Numbered from the stretch's first letter, positions 33,528-41,947 are shown. The stretch is DNA of 48,993 nt from Victivallis vadensis (GCA_020718525.1 DYRX01000001.1:1-48993), one strand, 5' to 3'. Program-made: numbers and translations. Notes: generated by a model from the letters alone, not told the origin.

Positions 33528-34457
33528 CTATTTGCTTTCTTCTTTCTCAAACAACCCGCCAAACTGCTCCGCGACTTTTTCGATATTTTCCGGAGTGATG
33601 AGCAGATATCTCTTGTCGAATGCAACCTGCGGATTGCTCGGAGCGGAAGTCTCGTCAAAATTTGCATTTGGACTGTAGGTCACAGCGGCCTGCACCATTC
33701 CACAGGAAATAGCATTTTTAAGCTTGTAGACATCGCCATTCAGGATTGCCAGCCTGACTTTTGGAGGAGTCGCCGCTCCTGCTTCGCCGCCTGCCGCACC
33801 GCCCTCGGGGGCGTCTTCCGATGCCTGATGCCAGATCGCCATTTCTTCGACATCCATAGGAAGACCGATGAAGGAAATGATGAGGTCACAGTCGGGATGG
33901 CGTTCAACCATAGCGTCGAAATCAACAGCCTTCATCCTTTCTCTGATGCTCATCTCCATGTCTTCGGGAGCCTGTTCTGGTGCTGGAGCCGGTGCCGCGC
34001 CTTCTGCTGGAGCCGCTCCTTCGGCAGGTGCCGCTCCTTCTGCCGCAGGCGGTGGCTCGGCAGGAGTCGGGATATCTTCAGTCACTATGGTGATCTTTCC
34101 GCCCATTGCTTCCTTCATTGCTGACATCTGCTCGTCCAGAACCTGATTGCGCGCCTTGTCAACGACAAGAAGAGCCTTTGCTCCCGCCGCCTTCTCCGCC
34201 AGATATTTGCCCAGTATTGTGCCGGAAGATCTGTTGTAGACCATCTCGTTCTTGATGAAGCCTTTGACGCTGGTGTCTCCGAAAATTCCTGTCTTCCAGA
34301 GAATGACCATTGCGCAAATCATCACCACTACCATCAATCCTACGGCGAAGGGCTTCGCCGCGTCGTTCGTCTGCTGTTTTTTTGCGCAGACTATCATTCC
34401 TACAAAAGCCGCCGCCATGATAACTCCAGCGATGATAACCGGTAGCTTTGCCATCAT
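33528..34457 (-). CDS. Two-segment membrane protein of unknown function with PAEGAA repeats
   Basis: A 309-residue protein with two N-terminal membrane segments (about residues 6-24 and 36-55), then a predicted extracytoplasmic or cytoplasmic domain with LLVVDKARNQVLDEQM and a Rossmann-like look (IISFIGLPMD, LAILNGDVYKLKNAI). In the middle it carries a low-complexity insert of three near-identical PAEGAA units followed by PAPAPEQAP. GGAGGAA precedes the ATG pair. It is the first gene of the pgi-hisC-hicB-murJ series and is divergent from the DNA glycosylase gene. I do not recognise a named family; the alternating repeats suggest a flexible linker. Confidence 0.8.
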   Translation of the reverse strand: MMAKLPVIIAGVIMAAAFVGMIVCAKKQQTNDAAKPFAVGLMVVVMICAMVILWKTGIFGDTSVKGFIKNEMVYNRSSGTILGKYLAEKAAGAKALLVVDKARNQVLDEQMSAMKEAMGGKITIVTEDIPTPAEPPPAAEGAAPAEGAAPAEGAAPAPAPEQAPEDMEMSIRERMKAVDFDAMVERHPDCDLIISFIGLPMDVEEMAIWHQASEDAPEGGAAGGEAGAATPPKVRLAILNGDVYKLKNAISCGMVQAAVTYSPNANFDETSAPSNPQVAFDKRYLLITPENIEKVAEQFGGLFEKEESK

Positions 34458-34515
34458 ATCAAAATTCCTCCGCGTTTAATATATTGAATCGTCTATAAAT
34501 TTCTGCAAATATATT

Positions 34516-35259
34516 TTGACCTTTGCCCCTTTGCAAGGTACTGTTGACAGAAATAGCAAAAAAAAACGCCACGTGAGGCAGTTGCAAGCTAAAAGAATAT
34601 ACGATGCGCTCTTTGCCAAGTTCGGTCCACAGAAATGGTGGCCGGGCGATTCCCCCTGGGAAGTCGCCGTCGGTGCGCTTCTGACACAGAACACAAACTG
34701 GCGAAATGTCGAAAAGGCGATTGCCAATCTCAAGTCTGGCGAGCTCCTGGATCCAAAACTCATCATGGACTCCGAGAACAGCCTCATCGAAGAGGCGATA
34801 AGGCCTTCGGGATACTTCAGGGTAAAAACGCAAAGACTGAGGAATCTATGCGTTTGGTGGCTCGCAAACGTTGACTCAAAGAACAGATTTAATACGCATC
34901 CTGACGATCTGCAATACTGGCGGGACTCGCTTCTTTCAGTGAAAGGCATCGGCAAAGAAAGCGCCGACAGCATTCTGCTTTATTCCTTCAATCTCCCGAG
35001 TTTCGTGATTGACACCTACACAAAAAGGATCATGGCGAGACATTTTGGGACTCCGCCCATGATGAAATACGACGAACTCCGCCTAATCTTCATGAAAGAT
35101 CTTCCCCGCGATCCCTTGATCTTCAACGAATTCCACGCACTTTTTGTGAGGCTTGCCAAAGAATTGTGCAGAAAGAACGAATGCCTGCCCGACTGCCCTC
35201 TACGAAAGTTATCCAAATCCCCACATTTGAGCCCTGTCTACTATACGCATTTTGCTTGA
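34516..35259 (+). CDS. HhH-GPD DNA glycosylase, endonuclease III-related (MagIII-like)
   Basis: A protein of up to 247 residues with the HhH-GPD fold. FGPQKWWPGDSPWEVAVGAL, LLTQNTNWRNVEKAI, the helix-hairpin-helix VKGIGKESADSILLY and the catalytic Asp region VIDTYTKRI match endonuclease III-related proteins. The position of the Nth lysine is glutamate (GIGKES), as in 3-methyladenine glycosylase MagIII, and the C-terminal cysteines (CRKNECLPDC) do not fit the usual 4Fe-4S spacing. It is thus probably a monofunctional alkyl-base glycosylase in base-excision repair. The start is uncertain: the TTG at 34516 has no ribosome-binding site, and GTG at 34573 or TTG at 34582 would give a protein that better matches family lengths. 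Confidence 0.8.
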   Translation: MTFAPLQGTVDRNSKKKRHVRQLQAKRIYDALFAKFGPQKWWPGDSPWEVAVGALLTQNTNWRNVEKAIANLKSGELLDPKLIMDSENSLIEEAIRPSGYFRVKTQRLRNLCVWWLANVDSKNRFNTHPDDLQYWRDSLLSVKGIGKESADSILLYSFNLPSFVIDTYTKRIMARHFGTPPMMKYDELRLIFMKDLPRDPLIFNEFHALFVRLAKELCRKNECLPDCPLRKLSKSPHLSPVYYTHFA

Positions 35260-35296
35260 GGGGATTGGGTAGTATCAGCCCCAGGTCTCGCCTGAG

Positions 35297-35334
35297 AATC
35301 GGGGTCGGGGTCGCTATCGGAATCGGAATCGAAA
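35297..35334 (+). repeat. ATCGGA-type hexamer repeat upstream of four-helix-bundle relic
   Basis: Successive units of six bases, ATCGGG GTCGGG GTCGCT and ATCGGA ATCGGA, fill the stretch just before the ribosome-binding site of the relic gene. Such TCGGAA-type hexamer runs are seen next to intact members of this gene family in other genomes (my recollection, not checked), which suggests a linked unit. Confidence 0.6.
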
Positions 35335-35343
35335 GGAGCAAGA

Positions 35344-35499
35344 ATGGGTTTTGGACATGAAAAGCTTGATGTATGCCGAGCAGTCATTGAATACGTTGGC
35401 TGGGCCTACCTCTATGGTGAAACGTTGAAGGGACACCGTAGTAACGTCCTGCGGACATCGCAGGCTATCCCGCTGAAGATCGCCGAGGCAAAATGCTGA
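35344..35499 (+). pseudogene. Truncated four-helix-bundle (23S rRNA intervening sequence) protein
   Basis: A 51-codon frame (ATG at 35344, TGA at 35497) opens with MGFGHEKLDVCRAVIEYVGW and continues with ETLKGHR and TSQAIPLKIAE, the hallmark N-terminal half of the S23/IVP four-helix-bundle family. Full-length members have about 115-125 residues. Here about four residues are missing after GHR, and the frame stops just after the conserved AE(G) site, so the second half of the bundle is gone. AAAGGAG lies at a good distance before the ATG, so it may still be translated. The 3' end runs into the hemW start (ATGCTGA), and GAGG in its last codons is hemW's probable ribosome-binding site. Confidence 0.75.
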
Positions 35500-36596
35500 A
35501 AGAAATCAGGCGACTCTATGTGCATGTCCCATTTTGCATGAAGAAATGCTCCTATTGCGCCTTTTATTCGATTCCCGACGCATCAGAAACACTGCGCAGA
35601 GAATATCTGGGCAAAATGAAAAATGATTTGTCCCGCGCTGGCGAATCCTGCGGCGTCTTGGACAGCGTATTTGTCGGCGGCGGCAACCCAGGCTCGCTTG
35701 ATCCCTCCGAGCTGGAAACCCTCTTTGCGTGCGTCAAAGAGTCCTTCGACATTTCAGACTCCGCTGAGATCTCTGTCGAGTGCAATCCGGAATCAGCCAG
35801 CCAGGAAAAAATCTCAATCATTGCGAATTTCGCAAACCGCATAAGCCTGGGCGTCCAGTCATTCAGCCCGGAAATGCGCCGAAGAATTGGAAGACACGGC
35901 GACGTTGAACTGATTCAGAACGCATTTGATCTTGCAAAATCGTCTGGAATCCGGCAAATCTCTTGCGACATGATCTCCTCCATCCCAGGACAGGATGCAG
36001 AGCAATGGTCCGACGAACTGCGCAAGGCACTTGGACTGGGAATTGGACACTTGTCCGCCTATTCGCTTAGCTACGACGAGGGGGCCGAGCTTTGTCCCGG
36101 AATCGAAGCGCCACATGACGACATCGCCGAATTCGAGATATGGAGCAAGACAAGGGAAATCCTATCCTCCGCGGGATTCCAGAGATACGAAATCTCCAAT
36201 TTTTCAGTCCCTGGCTCCGAGTGCAAGCACAATTTGGGCATATGGATGGGAGAGCCATACCTCGGAATCGGACCTTCCGCGTCTTCCTTCGACGGACGGA
36301 CACGATGGACTGAGCGGGCGGACATGAGCCTCTGGCTTTCCGGCTCCCCGCCCGAACTCGACGAAATACCTCCGACAGCCAGGGCGGCGGAACTCCTCGT
36401 CATGGGCTTGCGAACTTCGCAGGGCTGGAATTTCAAAAAATTTGATGCTCTCGACCTCGTTCCCATTGCCTGCTTCAAGAATAATTTGCAGGAGCTTCAA
36501 TCCGAGGGGCTTCTTCTGCTCGAATCCTATTCGGCCCGCTGTTCCGAAAACGGTTTTCTTCACTGGAATGATTTAGCAGAGAGACTGCTTATCTGA
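35493..36596 (+). CDS. hemW: HemW-like radical SAM protein (heme chaperone family)
   Basis: A 367-residue radical SAM protein. The cluster motif CMKKCSYC (Cys15, Cys19, Cys22) follows YVHVPF, exactly as in HemW/HemN. GGGNPGSL stands where the family usually has GGGTPS. Further on are SLGVQSF, HLSAYSLSYDEG and, for the C-terminal domain, CKHNLGIWMGEPYLGIGPSA. HemW proteins carry heme for insertion into respiratory enzymes; true coproporphyrinogen oxidase activity is less likely. The start is supported by GAGG four to five bases upstream, within the relic gene. Next downstream gene is ahpC, 218 bases away, in a gap with no recognised feature. Confidence 0.88.
   Translation: MLKEIRRLYVHVPFCMKKCSYCAFYSIPDASETLRREYLGKMKNDLSRAGESCGVLDSVFVGGGNPGSLDPSELETLFACVKESFDISDSAEISVECNPESASQEKISIIANFANRISLGVQSFSPEMRRRIGRHGDVELIQNAFDLAKSSGIRQISCDMISSIPGQDAEQWSDELRKALGLGIGHLSAYSLSYDEGAELCPGIEAPHDDIAEFEIWSKTREILSSAGFQRYEISNFSVPGSECKHNLGIWMGEPYLGIGPSASSFDGRTRWTERADMSLWLSGSPPELDEIPPTARAAELLVMGLRTSQGWNFKKFDALDLVPIACFKNNLQELQSEGLLLLESYSARCSENGFLHWNDLAERLLI
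35822..35834. repeat. 13-mer TGCGAATTTCGCA, exact copy
   Basis: Inside hemW, encoding Ala-Asn-Phe-Ala on the plus strand. Confidence 0.8.
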
Positions 36597-36814
36597 AATA
36601 TGATTATAAATAAGATACAGCGGAATTCAGCCGATTTTCATGCCGTTTTGGATTCAGAAGTCTGATATTGGGTTTCTTTTTTGTTAAAAATTCCCTAGTT
36701 TAAGCTTATCTGCGGATAAATTGTCTGCGATTCTTGAAAATTGCGAAGATTTGGGTATTGGTAAGGCTGGTCTTTAGAAGCACGGATAAAAATAAACAGA
36801 AAAAGGAGAGGCTC

Positions 36815-37417
36815 ATGAGCTGCACGCTTACAACGCTGGTCACACGCAAGGCGCCGGATTTCAAGGCTACGGCTGTCATGCCCGACGGATCTTTCAACGA
36901 CAATTTCACGCTTTCGTCGCTTGCCGGAAAATATGTCGTGATGTTTTTCTATCCGCTTGACTTCACGTTTGTGTGTCCTTCGGAAATCATCGCGTTCGAC
37001 AAGAAGATCGCGGAATTCAAACAGAAAAACTGCGAAGTCGTCGGAGTCTCGATTGACTCGCATTTCACCCACCTCGCCTGGAGGAACACGCCCCGGAATC
37101 AGGGCGGGATAGGCAAGATTGGATATCCGCTCGTAGCCGATCTGACGAAGAACATCTCGAAGGACTACGGAATTCTCCTGAACGATGCGATCTCACTGAG
37201 GGGACTCTTCCTCATAGACAAAGAGGGCGTGATCAGACATTGCGTAATCAATGATCTTCCGCTGGGAAGAAACGTTGACGAAGCGATCAGGATGGTGGAC
37301 GCGCTCCAGTTCTTCGAAAAGCATGGCGAAGTCTGCCCGGCGAACTGGAAGCCAGGCGAAGAGGCGATGAAGCCGACTGCCGAAGGCGTTGCAAAGTATC
37401 TTGCTAAAAACGCATAA
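36815..37417 (+). CDS. ahpC: 2-Cys peroxiredoxin (AhpC/TSA family)
   Basis: A 200-residue typical 2-Cys peroxiredoxin. The peroxidatic cysteine lies in FYPLDFTFVCPSE (Cys54) and the resolving cysteine in HGEVCPANWKPG (Cys174). It reduces hydrogen peroxide and organic peroxides; the reductant (AhpF or thioredoxin) is not encoded here. The ATG at 36815 follows AAAAGGAGAGG, a strong ribosome-binding site, so the longer in-frame start at 36734 is rejected. An oxidative-stress gene fits an anaerobe that meets oxygen. The 218-base gap upstream must hold its promoter, but no OxyR or PerR site stands out. A UUCG hairpin follows. Confidence 0.95.
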   Translation: MSCTLTTLVTRKAPDFKATAVMPDGSFNDNFTLSSLAGKYVVMFFYPLDFTFVCPSEIIAFDKKIAEFKQKNCEVVGVSIDSHFTHLAWRNTPRNQGGIGKIGYPLVADLTKNISKDYGILLNDAISLRGLFLIDKEGVIRHCVINDLPLGRNVDEAIRMVDALQFFEKHGEVCPANWKPGEEAMKPTAEGVAKYLAKNA

Positions 37418-37449
37418 GCGTTTGCCAGACAAAGTGCTGTGTTTTTCTA

Positions 37450-37473
37450 ATGAGCCCTCTTCGGAGGGCTCAT
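37450..37473. terminator. Bidirectional terminator hairpin between ahpC and moxR
   Basis: ATGAGCCCTC (37450-37459), the very stable TTCG loop and GAGGGCTCAT (37464-37473) make a perfect 10-bp stem between two convergent genes. The moxR-like gene stops 2 bases away. Neither side has a long T-tract, so the stem itself probably does most of the work, for both transcripts. Confidence 0.75.
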
Positions 37474-37474
37474 T

Positions 37475-38401
37475 TCATATAGGGGGAGCTATTGAGGAGA
37501 CAATTTCGGAGATGATCTGCCGCTTCGAGACGCCGGAGTGCTTGGATTTTCCATCCAATACAATCCTGTGCGAGAGGACGTGTTCGGCGACCGCCCCCAC
37601 ATCGTCAGGAGTGCTGAATTTCCGATCTGAAATGAATGCGCGAGCCTGTGCGCATCTGGAGAGAGTCAGGAGAGCGCGCGGGCTGGCTCCCAGGGTGATC
37701 CTCGAGTCTTCTCTCGTTTTCCGGACAATTTTCAGCATATATTCCGAGACGGTTTTCTCTATTTCGACATTCTTGACTTCGTCCTGAAATGCGACAAGCT
37801 CGTCCCTGTTCAGGATCTTTTTCACGGAATCGAGTGGATCCGCGCTTCGTCTTGAGCGCAGAAGAAGCGATTCGCTCTCGAAGTCCGGGTAGCCCAGAGT
37901 GATCTGCATGGCGAATCTGTCGAGCTGTGCCTCGGGAAGAGGATATGTTCCGTAATATTCGACAGGATTTTCGGTTGCGATCACCAGGAATGGTCTCGCG
38001 AGTTCGTACGTGTGCCCCTCCGCTGTTATCTGCCGTTCGTTCATGGATTCGAGGAGGGCGGACTGGGTTCTCGGGGAGGCGCGGTTGATTTCGTCGGCAA
38101 GAACGATATGGGCGAAGATCGGTCCGCGCCTGAAATGGAAGGAGCCGTCCTTTGGATTGTAAACGGATGAGCCGATGATGTCGGAAGGAAGCAGGTCTGG
38201 CGTGAACTGGATTCTCTGGAATTCTGAGTCAATCGAACGCGCAAGCGTTTTTGCGAGCGTCGTCTTTCCAACGCCAGGGACGTCTTCCATGAGGACATGG
38301 CCATCCGCCAGGACGGCGACTAGGAGCAGTTCGATTGCGTCCTCCTTGCCGGATATGACAGATGTCAGCGAGTCTTTGAGCGACTGGAGTTTGCTGTTCA
38401 C
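37475..38401 (-). CDS. MoxR-family AAA+ ATPase
   Basis: A 308-residue MoxR ATPase. Walker A is EDVPGVGKTT (residues 39-48), followed by FQRIQFTPDLLPSDIIG. Walker B is IVLADEINRASP, then ALLESMNERQIT and ATENPVEYYGTYPLPEAQLD (sensor 1 and the DR motif). MoxR proteins act as chaperones for assembling metalloenzymes or envelope complexes, usually with DUF58 and von Willebrand A partners. Here none of these follow; the gene ends in a terminator and overlaps trpS upstream by 4 bases (ATGA). It is thus an orphan or serves partners elsewhere. Confidence 0.93.
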   Translation of the reverse strand: MNSKLQSLKDSLTSVISGKEDAIELLLVAVLADGHVLMEDVPGVGKTTLAKTLARSIDSEFQRIQFTPDLLPSDIIGSSVYNPKDGSFHFRRGPIFAHIVLADEINRASPRTQSALLESMNERQITAEGHTYELARPFLVIATENPVEYYGTYPLPEAQLDRFAMQITLGYPDFESESLLLRSRRSADPLDSVKKILNRDELVAFQDEVKNVEIEKTVSEYMLKIVRKTREDSRITLGASPRALLTLSRCAQARAFISDRKFSTPDDVGAVAEHVLSHRIVLDGKSKHSGVSKRQIISEIVSSIAPPI

Positions 38402-39357
38402 AAGCCGACAGCCTTTCTGATTCTTTTCATATTTGACTCGGCTAGAGCCGACGCCTTTTCAGCTCCAATTTTAAGGACAGATTCAACATATGGCAAGTCT
38501 TGGAGGAGCTCCTCGCGTTTTTTTCTGAGCGCTGCGAAATGGGATTCGAAAAGTTCCAAAAGTTCTTTTTTTGCATGGCCGTAGCCATAGCCTGGCGCAA
38601 GATACTTGGATCTCATTTCATCGAGCTTCTGCTGATCGGCGAAGAGCTTGCAGAGGGCAAAAACAGGACAGGCATCAGGGTCTTTTGGATCATCGAGCCC
38701 TTTGGAGTCAGTTACAATGCCCATGATCTTTTTTTTGGTCTCCTTTTCGGAGCCGAAGATTTCGATAGTGTTTCCGTAGCTTTTCGACATCTTTCTGCCG
38801 TCGGTGCCGGGAACGACTGCAACCTCTTCTCTTATAAATGGTTCTGGAACTGTGAGGATTTCGCCATAGGCGTTGTTGAAGCGGATCGCGATGTCTCTGG
38901 CAACTTCGATATGCTGTTTCTGGTCCTTGCCCACCGGAACAAGATTCGAGCCGTAGATGAGGATATCAGACGCCATTAGCACTGGATAGGCGAAAAGTCC
39001 GTGGTTAGGCGAGATGCCCTGGGCGACTTTGTCCTTGAAACTGTGGCATCTTTCGAGGAGTCCCATCGGCGTCAGACAGCTCAGAATCCAGGCGAGTTCC
39101 GTCACCTGCGGGACTTCGGACTGCCTGAAAAAGACCGTTTTTGAAGCGTCTAGACCGCAGGCGAGGAAATCAATTGCAACGTCAACGCTCCTGCGGCGCA
39201 GAAGTTCCGGAGAAGGAGAGCTGGTCAAAGCATGATAGTCTGCAATGAAAAGATAGGCATCTCCCTTTTCCTGGAGGGCAATGGCCGGCTTCATCATCCC
39301 AAAGTAATTGCCGATGTGGAGAGTGCCGGAAGGCTGTATCCCTGACAATATTATCAT
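38398..39357 (-). CDS. trpS: Tryptophan--tRNA ligase
   Basis: A 319-residue class I aminoacyl-tRNA synthetase. The HIGH-type motif lies in SGIQPSGTLHIGNYFG, and KMSKS in GTDGRKMSKSYGN. VPVGKDQKQHIEVARDIA is typical for bacterial TrpRS. It charges tRNA-Trp. It lies 46 bases after the zinc-ribbon membrane protein gene and overlaps the moxR-like gene by 4 bases, so it is probably co-transcribed with ileS further upstream. No attenuator or T-box was seen. Confidence 0.95.
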   Translation of the reverse strand: MIILSGIQPSGTLHIGNYFGMMKPAIALQEKGDAYLFIADYHALTSSPSPELLRRRSVDVAIDFLACGLDASKTVFFRQSEVPQVTELAWILSCLTPMGLLERCHSFKDKVAQGISPNHGLFAYPVLMASDILIYGSNLVPVGKDQKQHIEVARDIAIRFNNAYGEILTVPEPFIREEVAVVPGTDGRKMSKSYGNTIEIFGSEKETKKKIMGIVTDSKGLDDPKDPDACPVFALCKLFADQQKLDEMRSKYLAPGYGYGHAKKELLELFESHFAALRKKREELLQDLPYVESVLKIGAEKASALAESNMKRIRKAVGL

Positions 39358-39403
39358 ATTTAATTCCTTGAAAAATAAAGAATTAGGGAGTCATGGCTTC
39401 GCT

Positions 39404-41947
39404 TCAATACATTGCCTTCAGATCTTCAAGCCGGGTCGCCTCTTCCTTGGCTTTCTTCAGATAAAAATCATCTGGGCTGTTCGCCGAATGCTTGTCAATG
39501 AATTCGTGCCAGAGCTTGACTCCGGACTCCAAGCCCTCCTTGGACATAGGCATCTTTTTGATCTCTGCGCTGATCTTCTTGAATTCTCCTTGGAGTGGAG
39601 TGAAGGGGTCAGCTTTTATCTGGGACGCTCCGCCGGAGTTCTGCGCTGAACTACTGCTTGAGACCGGAGCCTGAGTCGTGGGAGCTTTGTTTGTTTTCGG
39701 CTTGTGCGCAGGACGACAGCTCTTGACTCCGATGATGATCAGTGCGAGGGCCAGGCCAAGTATTGCCGCACCGCCGAATATCATCATCATTATGGTTTTT
39801 TTCTTCTGCAACTGCATCCTGATGAGGCCGGTGTGTGTAACACCATGAACAGGCTTTGAAGCCGCTGTCTTGGCTTCTCCATTTTTTCCGTCCTTTTCCG
39901 ATTTGGAAGCAGTATCTTCGCCTTTTTGTTCAGGCTTGCTTTTCGAGGCATCGGCGGCTTGCTGTGTGGCAGTGTCGCCTTTTTTCACAGCTTGAGCTGG
40001 CATATTTTTTCCGGGCAGACCTTTTGCGCCCTTCTTCATGCCAGGCGGAGGAAAACCCTTTTTCTGTCCCTGCTGTTTCTTCTCTTCGGAAGGCTTTTCT
40101 TTTGCTCCGTCCTTTGATTCGTCCTTTCCAGTCTTTTCTGCCTCTTCAGCCTTCTTGGCATCCGGTTCGGACTTGTCAGGCGTGGTTGTCTGCGCCTTCT
40201 TCTCGTCTTCAGATTTCTTATCGAGCGCCTCAAGCTTTTTCTCGGCGTCTGAAACAGTGGACATGATCTTTCTCACGTCGTCGGATGTGTCTGATTTTGC
40301 AAGGGGAGACGGCTCGGTTTTCTTGTCATCTTCCTGCTTTTTCTCGGCTTCCTTTTTGATTTCTGGCGATGGCGACGGAGAAAGTGTCAGCTCCTGAATT
40401 TCGACAGGTTCGAGCTTAGGCGACGGAGATGGGGACAAATCTGCAGGGGGCGAATCTTTTGCTGGAGTCGCGGCCTCAATTTTCGGAGAGACTTCCTCTA
40501 GTTTTGGAGCGGGGGGTGCTGCTGGTGGCTCGGTCTTTTTGGCGGCGTCTTTTGCTTTTTGCGCCTCAGCTTCCGCCTTGCGCTTTTCGTCCATTTCCTT
40601 CATGCGTTTTTCAAGTTCTTCGCGTTCTTTCCTCGCCTTTTCAAGCTCTTTTTCGCGTTTTTCCCTTTCTTCGCGCTCTTTTCTTATCTCTTCTTCGAAT
40701 TTTCTTCTTTCTTCCTTTTCCTTTTCAAGCTTTTCGGCAAGGACTTGTGCGGCTTCAATTGCCGCCTTTCTTGCGGCGTCTTCCGCCATTCTGCGAGCCT
40801 TCTCCCTCTCTTCTTCTGCAAGTTTCTTCGCCTTCTCGCGCTCTTCGGCGGCTATTCTTTCAGCCTTTTCCCTTTCCTCGCGGATGCGTTTTTCCGTCTC
40901 CTCGAGCTGTTGCTTCGAAAGCAGATAAGCATCTTCCTTGATCTTTAGCGCCTTTTCTCTTTCTTCGAGGACTTTCTTTTCCGATTCGAGATGTGCCATC
41001 AGGATCTTTTCCTGTGCCATTCTCTCGGCTTCTTTTCTAATTTTTTCTTCAATTTCAGCATGGGATGGGAGAGAGTGGTGCTGTTGCAGGGGGGGGTGCT
41101 GAGAAGCCTGCTCCTGAACCGGAGGCGCATAGTAGGTCTGCTGGCTTGGGGGAGCCTGGTAAAGAGGTCCGCCCTGCTGTAAGATTTTGTGCGCGTCCAT
41201 TTGGCGCTGGATTTCTGCGAATTTCGCAGATTCCGCCTGACTTGCGCTCTCAAGAATTTTTCTCTGGTAATCGTAGTCCGTCGGTCTCTGAGGCGCAGGA
41301 TTTTGCAGTTCTGTCTGCTGGCGGAACTGATTTTGCGGGGGCGGATTAGGCTGTGCCTGAACCGCGGGCTGACTTTGAACCGTCTGCGATGGAGCCGTGG
41401 CATTTTTCGATTTGAATTTCAGAGAGGCGGCGGGCTTCTGCGCATTTTGAAGGGTAGCTGATGGTCTTTGGATCTGCTGCTGCGGAGGCGGCGGAGCGGC
41501 AGGGTTCGGCGCCTGCGGCATAGATGGCCTCTGCTGAGTCTGGGACATGGTGGTCGCTCCAGGCTTCGACATGGAGAAGGTTTTCTTTTTGAACTTGTTC
41601 TGCTGTGCCTGATTTGCAGGAGCCTGAGGAGGAGGCTGGAAGTTCTGCTGGGGCGCCTGAGCTGGCGCCCGAGTGGTTGATTTTCCGAGAGAATCGCCGG
41701 GTCTGGCAGGCAAAAAGCCGTCTGTTCCTGTTCCGGAGCTTTTGAGCATTCCCGAAAAGCCGATATTGACCGCCTTGGCGATTTTGATTGGAGCGGAGGA
41801 CATCCTAATAGTCATGTCCTCCTCTTCGCTGGCGGCGCCTTTTTCCGGGTGCATATTGCCGCCGCATACCGGGCATTCGACGCTAGGCACCAAATCTTCC
41901 ATTTCGCCGACGCTCTTGCATGCTTCGCATTTGTAGATGTAGTTCAT
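39404..41947 (-). CDS. Large zinc-ribbon, coiled-coil membrane protein of unknown function
   Basis: An 847-residue mosaic. A zinc ribbon (Cys7, Cys10, Cys25, Cys28) opens the protein. A Pro/Gln-rich stretch covers about residues 85-290, a long Glu/Arg/Lys coiled coil (EEREKAKKLAEEEREKARRM and similar) about 290-480, and a Lys/Glu/Pro/Ser-rich stretch about 480-700. One transmembrane helix (MMMIFGGAAILGLALALIII) sits roughly 100 residues from the end, leaving a small, probably extracytoplasmic C-terminal domain. The layout recalls TonB/TolA-like or scaffold proteins, but no family is recognised. It sits between ileS and trpS. The ATG at 41947 is chosen because the ribbon begins there. Confidence 0.8.
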   Translation of the reverse strand: MNYIYKCEACKSVGEMEDLVPSVECPVCGGNMHPEKGAASEEEDMTIRMSSAPIKIAKAVNIGFSGMLKSSGTGTDGFLPARPGDSLGKSTTRAPAQAPQQNFQPPPQAPANQAQQNKFKKKTFSMSKPGATTMSQTQQRPSMPQAPNPAAPPPPQQQIQRPSATLQNAQKPAASLKFKSKNATAPSQTVQSQPAVQAQPNPPPQNQFRQQTELQNPAPQRPTDYDYQRKILESASQAESAKFAEIQRQMDAHKILQQGGPLYQAPPSQQTYYAPPVQEQASQHPPLQQHHSLPSHAEIEEKIRKEAERMAQEKILMAHLESEKKVLEEREKALKIKEDAYLLSKQQLEETEKRIREEREKAERIAAEEREKAKKLAEEEREKARRMAEDAARKAAIEAAQVLAEKLEKEKEERRKFEEEIRKEREEREKREKELEKARKEREELEKRMKEMDEKRKAEAEAQKAKDAAKKTEPPAAPPAPKLEEVSPKIEAATPAKDSPPADLSPSPSPKLEPVEIQELTLSPSPSPEIKKEAEKKQEDDKKTEPSPLAKSDTSDDVRKIMSTVSDAEKKLEALDKKSEDEKKAQTTTPDKSEPDAKKAEEAEKTGKDESKDGAKEKPSEEKKQQGQKKGFPPPGMKKGAKGLPGKNMPAQAVKKGDTATQQAADASKSKPEQKGEDTASKSEKDGKNGEAKTAASKPVHGVTHTGLIRMQLQKKKTIMMMIFGGAAILGLALALIIIGVKSCRPAHKPKTNKAPTTQAPVSSSSSAQNSGGASQIKADPFTPLQGEFKKISAEIKKMPMSKEGLESGVKLWHEFIDKHSANSPDDFYLKKAKEEATRLEDLKAMY
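41216..41228. repeat. 13-mer TGCGAATTTCGCA, exact copy
   Basis: Inside the zinc-ribbon coiled-coil gene, encoding Ala-Lys-Phe-Ala on the minus strand. Confidence 0.8.

Noticed and set aside
36597..36814. Peroxide-responsive operator upstream of ahpC
   Set aside because: An A/T-rich stretch near 36600 resembles a PerR box only loosely; nothing reliable was found.
40540..41000. Repeat array in a highly repetitive stretch
   Set aside because: The repetition comes from Glu/Arg/Lys codons of a coiled coil in one gene, without conserved spacers.
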